Shown in pieces: positions 24,061 through 32,234 of a DNA stretch of 52,884 nucleotides; the first letter of the stretch is position 1; each line of letters begins with the position of its first letter. Source of the DNA: an uncultured Clostridia bacterium (GTDB lineage Bacteria; Bacillota; Clostridia; Christensenellales; Aristaeellaceae); NCBI GenBank assembly GCA_934647235.1, contig CAKUFG010000020.1, forward strand, positions 1-52,884, given 5' to 3'. The notes below the pieces were generated by a model. It was not told the DNA's origin and ran no database searches. It saw nothing but the letters and a program-made list of their open reading frames with translations. The position numbers were made by a program, and so were the translations under genes.

Positions 24061-26363
24061 GCAACAAGCCAGAATACCGCTATTTCGGCAAAAACGTAAA
24101 GCGTCTGGAAGCCGAGGAAATCGTTACCGGCAAAACCATTTATACTGACGACGTGCAGTTTCAGGATCTTCTGCACGTAAAGGTGCTGCGCTGCCCCTAT
24201 GCCAGCGCCAAGATCAAGCGCATGGATATCGGCGCGGCGCTCAGGGTGCCCGGCGTTACCAGCGTCAATTACTATGGCAACCTGCCCGAGCAGTGCAGAA
24301 ACTGGGGCATCAACGCCCCGGCCATCGTGCCCGTGCTGCATGATTACGGCTGCTATGCGGGCGACGTGGTGGCGGTCATCGCCGCTGAAACCGAGCAGGC
24401 CGCCGAGGAAGCCCGCGATCTGATCAAGGTGGAGTACGAGGTGCTCAAGCCCGTCCTGACCGTCAAGGAGGCCATTCAGCCCGGCGCGCCGCTGGTGCAT
24501 CCCGATACCTTCCCCACCGGCAACATCGTGTTCCCCGTTATTCCCTATGTGGGCGAGGATATGATGATGCACCTGGTGCGCGGCGACGCGGACAAGGCCT
24601 TTGAAGAATGCGACTTTGTGGATGAGAGCGAAGCGCACTATGATTCTCTGGGCTGCCCGGCCGCCATGGAGCCGCCGGTGGTGGTGTGGAAGTATAACGC
24701 CGCCCATAACGATTTCCATGCCTGGGCCTCCACACAGACTCCGCATGGCTATCGCCTGGCCGCCATGAACTGCATGGCCGGCATGAAGAACGATACCACC
24801 GTGGTCAACGTCGGCGGCGGCTTTGGCAACAAGGCCCCCATGAACGCGCCTACGGTATACGCGGGCGTAGCAGCCGTGGCCAATCCCGGCCGTCCCTGCA
24901 AATATGCCCTGACCAAGACGGAGCAGCTGATCGGCTTTGACGAGCGCATCGGCATGTTCATGCGCTTTAAGGTGGGCATCAAGGATGGCCTGATCCACGC
25001 CGTAAAGGGCGAGTGCTATTTGGACTGCGGCGCGTACAACACCTGCGGCCAGTGGCAGATGGGCGTGGGCCTGGGCGAAGCGCAGATTGCCCTGGGCAAG
25101 TGCAAGAACTGGGATCTGGACGGCAAGATGGTCTTTACCAACCATGTGCAGACCGGCCCCGTCCGCGGCTTTGGCGGGCAGGAAATCAAGTGCGCCATGA
25201 TGCCCATCGTCGATCGTCTGGTCAAAAAGGCCGGACTGGATCCTGTGAAGTTCCTGGCGGACAACTTTGCCGCTACGGGCGACGGCTGGTACTGGCGCAA
25301 CCAGGTATGGTATAACTGCCGCGAGCAGAATTACGCCCCCGCGATCTATGAAACCGCCGAAAAATTCGGCTGGAAGGATAAGTGGGTTGGCTGGGAAAAG
25401 CCCTATAAGGAGGTGGGACGCCGTGCCTACGGCGTGGGCGTATCCACCCACGGCAACGCCGACGTGGGCGAGGACGACTGCGTGGCCTATGTCCGCATCG
25501 ATCCCGTGCAGGCGCGCGCCTATCTGCATCAGGCTGCCGCCGAGCAGGGCTGCGGCCAGCGCTCCAACCTGCGCAAGCCCGTGGCCGAAATCCTGAACAT
25601 GGATATTGAGGATGTAATCGTCGTCGAGCAGAACACCGAGAACCAGGGCTACGGCCAGGGCCCCGCAGGCTCCCGCGGCAGCATCACCACCATGACGGCA
25701 GTTACCCGCGCCGCCGAGGATGCGCGCAATCAGCTGTTTGCCAAGGCTGCCGAGCACTGGCATGTCTCCCCCGATGAAATGGAGACGGAAAACGGCATGA
25801 TCTGGCCCAAGAACTGTCCCGAGGAAAAGCTGCCCTGGGTGATGGCCGTGCCCTTTGCCTGGCAGGCGCATGGCGTGGGTCATTATTATCACGATTATTC
25901 CAAATCCAACTTCTGCATCTATTTCGCCGAGGTTTCGGTGGATCTGGATACGGGCGACGCGCGGCTTGAAAACGTGGCCGTCGGCTCCGATGTGGGCCAG
26001 GTGATCGACCCGGCCACGCTGGAAATGCAGTTCCACGGCGGCTTCGGCGCGGCCTGCGCCGATACGGGCCTGATGGAAGAAAACGTTATCGACCGTCCCA
26101 CCGGCCGCGCGATGACCGGCAGCATGATCGATTACAAGTGGCGTCCCTTTAACGAATTCCCGCCCATCGACGTGGTGATTCAGGAGTCTCAGCCCAATAT
26201 CTCCCGCTGGAAGGCTGTGGGTCTGGGCGAAATCTCCGGCTCCGCCGGCCCCGCCGCCATGATGATGGCCATTTCCAACGCCATCGGCACCAACTACTGC
26301 GAGTACCCGGCCAGCCGCCAGGGCATCCTGCGCGCCATGGGCAAACTGAAGGAGGGCAAGTAA
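24057..26363 (+). CDS. molybdenum hydroxylase large (molybdopterin-binding) subunit
   Basis: A 768-residue catalytic subunit of the xanthine dehydrogenase/aldehyde oxidase family: N-terminal AlDH a/b hammerhead domain (GKTIYTDDVQ) and the Moco-binding domain with GGGFGNKA, GPVRGFGGQE and the C-terminal GLGEISGSA, whose Glu is the catalytic base. Substrate could be xanthine, hypoxanthine or another N-heterocycle; the PucR regulator favours purines. Overlaps the upstream subunit by four bases and is followed one base later by the flavin subunit. Confidence 0.92.
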   Translation: MSNKPEYRYFGKNVKRLEAEEIVTGKTIYTDDVQFQDLLHVKVLRCPYASAKIKRMDIGAALRVPGVTSVNYYGNLPEQCRNWGINAPAIVPVLHDYGCYAGDVVAVIAAETEQAAEEARDLIKVEYEVLKPVLTVKEAIQPGAPLVHPDTFPTGNIVFPVIPYVGEDMMMHLVRGDADKAFEECDFVDESEAHYDSLGCPAAMEPPVVVWKYNAAHNDFHAWASTQTPHGYRLAAMNCMAGMKNDTTVVNVGGGFGNKAPMNAPTVYAGVAAVANPGRPCKYALTKTEQLIGFDERIGMFMRFKVGIKDGLIHAVKGECYLDCGAYNTCGQWQMGVGLGEAQIALGKCKNWDLDGKMVFTNHVQTGPVRGFGGQEIKCAMMPIVDRLVKKAGLDPVKFLADNFAATGDGWYWRNQVWYNCREQNYAPAIYETAEKFGWKDKWVGWEKPYKEVGRRAYGVGVSTHGNADVGEDDCVAYVRIDPVQARAYLHQAAAEQGCGQRSNLRKPVAEILNMDIEDVIVVEQNTENQGYGQGPAGSRGSITTMTAVTRAAEDARNQLFAKAAEHWHVSPDEMETENGMIWPKNCPEEKLPWVMAVPFAWQAHGVGHYYHDYSKSNFCIYFAEVSVDLDTGDARLENVAVGSDVGQVIDPATLEMQFHGGFGAACADTGLMEENVIDRPTGRAMTGSMIDYKWRPFNEFPPIDVVIQESQPNISRWKAVGLGEISGSAGPAAMMMAISNAIGTNYCEYPASRQGILRAMGKLKEGK

Positions 26364-26364
26364 G

Positions 26365-28731
26365 ATGAGGCCTTTTGAGCATAAAACGGCTGCTTCCTTC
26401 GAGGAAGCCTCCAGAATTCTGCAAAGCGAAAACGCCGAAATCCTGGCTGGCGGCACGGATATCCTCAACGCCCAGGAGCAGGCGATCCTTGAAAGCCATC
26501 CGGATACGATGGTGGATATCAAGCGCATTCCCGGCGGCGCGGGCATTGCCGAGGATAACGGCTGCATCACTGTGGGCGCGCTGACCACCCTGACCGATAC
26601 GGTGGAATCCGTGCTGCTGCTGGAAAAGGCTCCCGCGCTGGCGCAGGCCGCCAGAAGCGTCGCCACGCCCCTGATCCGCAATCTGGGCACCGTGGGCGGC
26701 AACCTGTGCCAGGATGTGCGCTGCTGGTTCTATCGCTATCCGCAGGAGATGGGCGGGCGGCTGGACTGCTCCCGCAAGGGCGGCGATGTGTGCTACGCCA
26801 TTCAGGGTGAAAACCGCTATCACTCCGTATTCGGCGGCATGAAAACGCATGGCGGCGCGTGCCAGAGCGCGTGCCCGGTGCATACCGATATCGGTTCTTA
26901 CATGGCCTCGATCCGCGCGGAGCACTGGGACGAAGCGGCGCGCCTGATCATGAACGCCAACCCCATGCCCATGCTGACCTCGCGCATCTGCCCTCATCCC
27001 TGCCAGGATAAGTGCAACCAGAACTGCTATGGCGAGTCCGTGGCCATCCATTGCGTGGAGCGTACGCTGGGCGATTATATCCTGGCGCATGCGGATACCT
27101 TCTATCAGGCTCCCGAAAAGGAAACCGGCAAGCGCGTCGCTGTGGTGGGCGCGGGCCCTGCGGGCCTGAGCGCGGCGTACTTCCTGCGCAAGGCGGGGCA
27201 CGCCGTAACGGTGATCGATGCGCATGAAAAGGCGGGCGGCGTGCTGTACTACGGTATCCCGTACTATCGTCTGCCCAAGCACATTGTGGAGCAGTTTACC
27301 AATGCGCTGGCGGGCATGGGCATTGAGTTCCGCATGAACACCAGGGTGGGGCAGGATGTATCCGCCGAGGAGCTGGTGGCCGGCTACGATAAGGTGTTCT
27401 TCGGTACCGGCGCATGGAAGCAGCCCATCCTGGGCATTGCGGGCGAAAACCTGACGGAATTTGGCCTGAACTTCCTGGTGGAGGTCAACAGCTTCCTGAA
27501 AAAGAACATTTCCGACGACGTGCTGGTGTGCGGCGGCGGCAACGTGGCCATGGACGTGGCGCTGACCGCCAAGCGCATGGGTGCCAGAAACGTGACCCTG
27601 ATCTGCCTGGAGCAGCGCAAGGAAATGCCCGCCAGCGAGGAAGAGGTAGCCCGCGCGATTGAAGAAGGCGTGGTCATCTGCAACGGCTGGGGACTCAAGG
27701 GCGTGGCGGCCGACGCGCAGGGTCAGGTGACGGGCCTGCATGCCGTCAGGTGCCTGAGCGTCTACGATGAAAACCATCGCTTTGCGCCCGTATACGATCA
27801 GGCCCAGGAGCGGCTGTTTGACGCAAAAACCATCATCCTGGCTACCGGCCAGCGCGTGGATACCGCTTTCCTGGGCGAAAAGCTGGGCGCGCAGCTGAAG
27901 ACGGCGCGCGGCCTGTTCGATGTAAATCCCGATACCTTCCGCACGCAGAATGTAAAGGTCTACGCGGGCGGCGACGCGGTGACGGGCCCCAACCTGGCGA
28001 TCCGTGCCATCGCGGCCGGCGCTGCGGCAGGCAAGGATATGGCCAAGGAGCTGGGCAGTGCCTGGACGCCCTGGCAGAAGCCCGCGGACTTCCTGATCTA
28101 TGATCTGAACGGCATCAAGGAGACGGCGCAGGCCAGGCTGCGTGAAAAGGCGGCTGCCGAGCGCACGCTGCTGGACGAGGACGCGCAGAGCCTGACCATG
28201 GACGAAGCCAAGGCCGAGGCCAACCGCTGCATGAACTGCGGCTGCTACTCCGTTAACGCCTCCGACCTGGCCAACGTGCTGGTGGCGCTGGATGCTACCC
28301 TGGTGACGACGCAGAAGGAAATCGCCGCGCGCAGCTTCTTTACCACCAGGCTCAAGGCCTACGATATGCTGGAGCTGGGCGAAATCATCAAGGCTGTAAA
28401 AATTCCCGTCAAGGCGGGGCATACCAACGGCTATATCAAGGATCGCCTGCGCAACGCCATCGACTTTGCCCTCATCGCCCTGGCCTACGATGTGAAGCTG
28501 GAGGACGGCGTGATCGCCGATATCTCCCTGGTGCTGGGTGGCGTGGCCCCCGTGCCCTATGTGCTGGATGACGTGGCGGCGCTGCTCAAGGGCAAAAAGC
28601 CCACGGCTGAGCTGGCGGCCCAGGCAGGCGAGCTGGCAATCAGCAAAGCCACGCCCATGGAGAAGAACGCCTACAAGGTAAACGGCATTCAGGCTATGGT
28701 GGAGCGCTTTGTCGCCAGCCTGGCCCAATAA
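26365..28731 (+). CDS. XdhB-type FAD subunit with a GltD-like NADPH oxidoreductase inserted in it
   Basis: A 788-residue fusion. Residues 1-158 are the first part of a CO dehydrogenase/xanthine dehydrogenase FAD subunit (AGGTDIL, RNLGTVGGNL, NRYHSVFGG). Residues about 165-625 are a glutamate synthase small-subunit-like unit: an Fe-S domain with CQSACPVH and CPHPCQDKCNQNC, an FAD site VAVVGAGPAGLSAAY and a nucleotide site VLVCGGGNVAMDVA. From about 627 the FAD subunit resumes at CYSVNASDLANVLVALDA and runs to its C-terminal domain. Normal XdhB has about 290 residues and passes directly between these points. The insertion should let NADPH or ferredoxin couple to the hydroxylase. Confidence 0.88.
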   Translation: MRPFEHKTAASFEEASRILQSENAEILAGGTDILNAQEQAILESHPDTMVDIKRIPGGAGIAEDNGCITVGALTTLTDTVESVLLLEKAPALAQAARSVATPLIRNLGTVGGNLCQDVRCWFYRYPQEMGGRLDCSRKGGDVCYAIQGENRYHSVFGGMKTHGGACQSACPVHTDIGSYMASIRAEHWDEAARLIMNANPMPMLTSRICPHPCQDKCNQNCYGESVAIHCVERTLGDYILAHADTFYQAPEKETGKRVAVVGAGPAGLSAAYFLRKAGHAVTVIDAHEKAGGVLYYGIPYYRLPKHIVEQFTNALAGMGIEFRMNTRVGQDVSAEELVAGYDKVFFGTGAWKQPILGIAGENLTEFGLNFLVEVNSFLKKNISDDVLVCGGGNVAMDVALTAKRMGARNVTLICLEQRKEMPASEEEVARAIEEGVVICNGWGLKGVAADAQGQVTGLHAVRCLSVYDENHRFAPVYDQAQERLFDAKTIILATGQRVDTAFLGEKLGAQLKTARGLFDVNPDTFRTQNVKVYAGGDAVTGPNLAIRAIAAGAAAGKDMAKELGSAWTPWQKPADFLIYDLNGIKETAQARLREKAAAERTLLDEDAQSLTMDEAKAEANRCMNCGCYSVNASDLANVLVALDATLVTTQKEIAARSFFTTRLKAYDMLELGEIIKAVKIPVKAGHTNGYIKDRLRNAIDFALIALAYDVKLEDGVIADISLVLGGVAPVPYVLDDVAALLKGKKPTAELAAQAGELAISKATPMEKNAYKVNGIQAMVERFVASLAQ

Positions 28732-28795
28732 GCAGGAATAACGATCGCCCGGCAGGGGGCTGCATGGACCCTCTGCCGGGCAGAAAGGGAACGAT

Positions 28796-29167
28796 ATGCT
28801 TAAAAAGATCGGAAAAGCTTTCCTGGTGGGCGGCTGCATCGGCCTCGTAGGCGAAGCGCTGATTCAGCTTGCCGGCCTGTTTATCAAGGATCCTACGATG
28901 GCCATGATGGCGGGCATTCTGCTGTTTGGCGTCGTCGCGGTGGGGCTGATTGCGTCCGGACTGTACTTCAGAATTGCGAAGTTTGGCGAGGAGGGCGCGG
29001 CGATTCCCGTATGCGGCCTGATGTTTGGCGCGGCCACGGGCGCGGCCGCCGCGCGCGCTGCCGGAAAATCCAAAGGTCAGGCCTTCCTGACTGGCTTCTG
29101 GGGCGTAATCAAGGTGCTGGGTACGGGCTATGTGCTGGCCTTTGCCCTGGGACTGCTGCTGCGCTGA
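28796..29167 (+). CDS. SpoVA-like small membrane protein
   Basis: A 123-residue protein with four membrane helices. The pattern FGEEGAAIPVCGLMFGAA and the length resemble SpoVAC/SpoVAEb, components of the spore dipicolinate channel. It lies 64 bp after the hydroxylase operon on the same strand, directly followed by a second SpoVA-like gene. Since no other spore gene is near, it may be a paralogue with a transport role for the enzyme's substrate or product; that is inference. Confidence 0.6.
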   Translation: MLKKIGKAFLVGGCIGLVGEALIQLAGLFIKDPTMAMMAGILLFGVVAVGLIASGLYFRIAKFGEEGAAIPVCGLMFGAATGAAAARAAGKSKGQAFLTGFWGVIKVLGTGYVLAFALGLLLR

Positions 29168-29193
29168 CGCGCGCGCGGAAAGGTTAGGTTGAA

Positions 29194-29565
29194 ATGGCTT
29201 TTGTTTACGCATTCCTGATCGCGGGCTGCATCTGCGCGCTGACGCAGTGCCTGAGCAGCCTGAAGGTTCCCTTCCCGCTGGTGGCGATTCTGCTGATGGT
29301 GCTGGGCGGCGGCCTGTGTACCAAGCTGGGATTCTTTGATTGGCTCAACGCTCTCTCCGCTGCTGGCCCGGCCGTTACGGCTGTGGGCTGCGGAAACGGC
29401 GCGTATAACGCGGGCGTTGCGTTGGCTGCCGCAGGCACGGCGCAGCCGCTGCTGCTGACCGCTGCGCTCAACGTAATCCTGGTTGCTCTGGGCGCAGGCT
29501 GCGGCGATTGGCTGCACAAGCGCTTTCCCGGCGCATTTGCCCGGCAGCTGACGGAAAGCAAGTGA
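29194..29565 (+). CDS. second SpoVA-like small membrane protein
   Basis: A 123-residue, four-helix membrane protein with AFLIAGCICALTQCL at the start and a glycine-rich third segment (GNGAYNAGVALAAAG). The N-terminal pattern matches SpoVAEb proteins. It follows its partner by 26 bp, and its stop is four bases before the next ATG, so the three small genes are cotranscribed. Confidence 0.6.
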   Translation: MAFVYAFLIAGCICALTQCLSSLKVPFPLVAILLMVLGGGLCTKLGFFDWLNALSAAGPAVTAVGCGNGAYNAGVALAAAGTAQPLLLTAALNVILVALGAGCGDWLHKRFPGAFARQLTESK

Positions 29566-29569
29566 CCGT

Positions 29570-29836
29570 ATGACTGAAATGGAAAAAACGCTGGCGCAGC
29601 GGATGATCGGCCAGCGGGTGACGCATGTGTCCCTGGGCGCGGGCGTGGTGAGCGCCTGCACCAACATTGCCATGAAGGTGAAGCTGGATGAAACGGGCGA
29701 GGAATGCGCCTTCGCGTTCCCTTACTCGTTCAAGCAGTTTTTTACCGCCGAGGATCCGGCGCTTCAGCAGGAAATCCTGAATTTCTATAATTCCGGAGCC
29801 TGGGTGGCCCCGATTCACGATCATCACGATTGCTGA
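29570..29836 (+). CDS. small conserved-looking protein of unknown function
   Basis: An 88-residue soluble protein. The N-terminal part (MIGQRVTHVSLGAGVVSACTN) resembles the short beta-barrel motif with H-x(2)-G-x-G-x-V seen in several DNA-associated or tail domains; the C-terminus is rich in His (HDHHDC) and could bind metal. Last gene of the hydroxylase-SpoVA unit, before a terminator. Confidence 0.5.
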   Translation: MTEMEKTLAQRMIGQRVTHVSLGAGVVSACTNIAMKVKLDETGEECAFAFPYSFKQFFTAEDPALQQEILNFYNSGAWVAPIHDHHDC

Positions 29837-29903
29837 TGGTGGACATCGGCAAGGCTGCGGCCGCATCGGATGAACGCAAAAAAGCAAATGACATACTCAC
29901 TTT

Positions 29904-29930
29904 CTGCCGCCCAATGGGCGGCAGCTTTTG
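29904..29930 (+). terminator. terminator of the molybdenum hydroxylase unit
   Basis: CTGCCGCCC pairs with GGGCGGCAG (9 bp, loop AAT) and is followed by CTTTTGTGTTT. It also marks the right edge of the GC-rich chromosomal segment. Confidence 0.85.
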
Positions 29931-30224
29931 TGTTTATGAGATTTTGCTTTTTTCAGCAGAAGAATAACCACTTGCTTCTGACTTTCTTCAGATGTGTATG
30001 AAAATCTATAGGGGATAGGATTATTACGGGGAAGCGGCAGCATCTGCTTTCGGCGAGGCGCTTAAAACGGACAAAGCCTGAGTGCTATCCGGCGCTTGCT
30101 TTACAGGCAGCTGCATTTTCAAAAAAGTAATATACTGGTGGAGAACAGCATCCTGCGCATGATCCCGCCGAAAATAGGCGCGGATGTTTTTCGTCAGGCC
30201 TGGCTCTGCTGCGTTCAGATGAAA
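29931..30224. other. intergenic region at the edge of the accessory DNA
   Basis: No gene that I can support. A plus-strand stretch at 30138-30230 (ENSILRMIPPKIGADVFRQAWLCC) reads like a coding remnant that runs into the 3' end of the reverse transcriptase gene. Base composition changes from GC-rich to AT-rich here. Confidence 0.4.
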
Positions 30225-32234
30225 TTACCCCTTAAATTTTTGCAGTGTAAACTTGCCGTTGAGCGTTGATACACATATATATCTGAGCCGTGTTTCTTTT
30301 GTGCTTTCCAGGAACCCAACAGGAACAAACCAAGCATTAACAATGCTGAAACCGTTTGACTGCTTTACCAAAGAGAAAAGTTCTTGCAATGAATCCAGAA
30401 TTGCCATCAGCTTTTGTGCGTCCGCTTTTATGCTAATCTGTTCGGCCTGAAGGCATCTTGATTCATGATGAGCGGTATTATCCTTCCACCATGGACTTAA
30501 ATGATCTTTGATCTGGCTATATAATGCATCAATCTTTTTAGAAATGTCTTCATCAAGTTGGAAGGGCCACCGCAGATCGATGCTTATACTGCCTTCCCAC
30601 TCGGTTTGCTCCGATATTTCCGGTAGATATGCTGTTTCCAGCACTTGTTTTCTCTGCGGTGATAGTGTACTCAAATCCTGGCGAAATATCCATCGGTTTT
30701 CTTGCGCACTGTACAGAATGAAGCTTCCAATAGATCTTTGCGCAATTAAAGGCCGGAACCAGTTTTTCGTTGTATAATGGTATTCACCGCACTTAGTTAA
30801 TTTGTCTGGTTGACCATTATCGAACTGATAATCGGAAGAATAAGATACATCTGTTGCTTCAGTGCGGATTTTTCTTATCAGTGATCGGAACAGCTCAGTA
30901 TTCCAGGGATATTCAAAGCTTAAGCTTTCTTGGCCAACAGTGAGTTTCATTCGATTGATTGACAAACGGCCGGATTCATTTTCAAATTCTCTGCAAATAG
31001 AGAACAGATGATGTCGTAGAGCACTACGATCCTTTATGCTGTCTGCAGGAATAGTAACTCGCTCCCAGCATCTGGCTGTTACTGGAAGAACTTTGAAGTG
31101 TTTTATGCGGACATATGTTTCAAGCTGCTTTTCCTGCTCATATTCCTGCAAAACTGATACATCATCTAACAAAAGACGACTCAATGCTTTATACGTTAGG
31201 CTGCCCTTATAGCCAGTTTTGATCTGCAGGAGCTTTTTTAACTTGGCAGCGCTGTCTTTGCTTGCATGAGTAATGAAAGAGACTTTACCCATTACAGATG
31301 CAAATTGACGGCGCATTTCCCAAAGTTCAATATTTGTTTTATTTTGCAGAAGATATCCAATTTCCTTGCTTGTTTCGATTATATATCTATGACTCACTGT
31401 GATTCTGTTTTTTCTTGTTGAGGTTTTTACCATGTTTAAGCCAAGAAGATGTATTGCGTCGCCTTCTGTTTTCAATTGGCGAATATAAGTTTTCTTCTTA
31501 TTCAACTCAAGTTTATGATTTGTGATCTCTGCACGAAGTATTTCAAGCGCCTGCTCCAGCTTTTCTTTTGCATCAACGCCTGTGGTGGAAATAATGAAGT
31601 CATCTGCATAGCGCGTATAACAGATGCCCTTCAGCATGCTCATGCGTTCGTCAAGATCCTTAAGAAAGATATCTGACAAAATCGGTGATGTCACAAAACC
31701 AATCGGAAGATGACCTTTATAAAAGCATGTAGAGAGAAATTTTTTTAAGAGAGCCGTTCTTGACTTTGGCCATGAGTGGACAGCCATCAAGCGATCAAAC
31801 AACAGATCAAAAGAAACTGAATCAAAATATGAATGGATGTCAGTTTTTAAATAGGTATCTGAACGCAGATGTAATTTGAGGCAGGAATCAGTGCTTTTTC
31901 CTTTCTGATACGCAAATGATTTGGCATCAGGCTCGTAAACTCCGCCAAGAGCAAGCGCAAACAATCTATGAAAATGACGAAGCATTTGTCCTTCAGGTGT
32001 TGCCTGATACGTTATGATTTGTCTGATCTTTCCGTTTACGATTGTTTTATATAGAAAGACATACTTATCCGGGTTGAGCAGATAATTTTGAATGGTGCGT
32101 TTAAACAAAGAAGAATACTGAGTAAAAAAACTAGGGAATGAAGCCATGCCTGACACTTCTCCGCAGGAGGAATATAGGCCGTATTTATCACAATGGACGT
32201 TTCCCAGCAAGGTTTTAATCAATTGGTTATCCAT
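30225..32234 (-). CDS. reverse transcriptase with long C-terminal extension, probable phage defence
   Basis: A 669-residue protein. Reverse transcriptase motifs are clear: QKGKST (110-115), motif A LKTDIHSYFDS (129-139), motif B IGFVTSPILSDIF (178-190), catalytic YADD (209-212), LELNKKKTYI (242-251) and HLLGLNM (262-268), followed by a basic ITVSHRY segment as in retron and other non-intron RTs. There is no maturase or HNH domain. Residues 290-669 match nothing I recognise. The start overlaps the helicase stop by eight bases. It is AT-rich compared with the chromosome, indicating transfer. It should make cDNA, perhaps from the RNA at 33961-34070. Confidence 0.85.
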   Translation of the reverse strand: MDNQLIKTLLGNVHCDKYGLYSSCGEVSGMASFPSFFTQYSSLFKRTIQNYLLNPDKYVFLYKTIVNGKIRQIITYQATPEGQMLRHFHRLFALALGGVYEPDAKSFAYQKGKSTDSCLKLHLRSDTYLKTDIHSYFDSVSFDLLFDRLMAVHSWPKSRTALLKKFLSTCFYKGHLPIGFVTSPILSDIFLKDLDERMSMLKGICYTRYADDFIISTTGVDAKEKLEQALEILRAEITNHKLELNKKKTYIRQLKTEGDAIHLLGLNMVKTSTRKNRITVSHRYIIETSKEIGYLLQNKTNIELWEMRRQFASVMGKVSFITHASKDSAAKLKKLLQIKTGYKGSLTYKALSRLLLDDVSVLQEYEQEKQLETYVRIKHFKVLPVTARCWERVTIPADSIKDRSALRHHLFSICREFENESGRLSINRMKLTVGQESLSFEYPWNTELFRSLIRKIRTEATDVSYSSDYQFDNGQPDKLTKCGEYHYTTKNWFRPLIAQRSIGSFILYSAQENRWIFRQDLSTLSPQRKQVLETAYLPEISEQTEWEGSISIDLRWPFQLDEDISKKIDALYSQIKDHLSPWWKDNTAHHESRCLQAEQISIKADAQKLMAILDSLQELFSLVKQSNGFSIVNAWFVPVGFLESTKETRLRYICVSTLNGKFTLQKFKG

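Noticed and set aside
24030..28839. Two very long minus-strand open frames (about 890 codons each) opposite the molybdenum hydroxylase genes
   Set aside because: They are GC-rich shadows: His/Gly/Ala/Val-rich, without recognisable domains or ribosome binding sites, and exactly opposite well-defined genes.
30225..32234. Group II intron-encoded protein as explanation of the reverse transcriptase
   Set aside because: No maturase X domain typical of introns, no HNH endonuclease, no domain V/VI RNA at the ends, and the gene is fused in an operon with a helicase.
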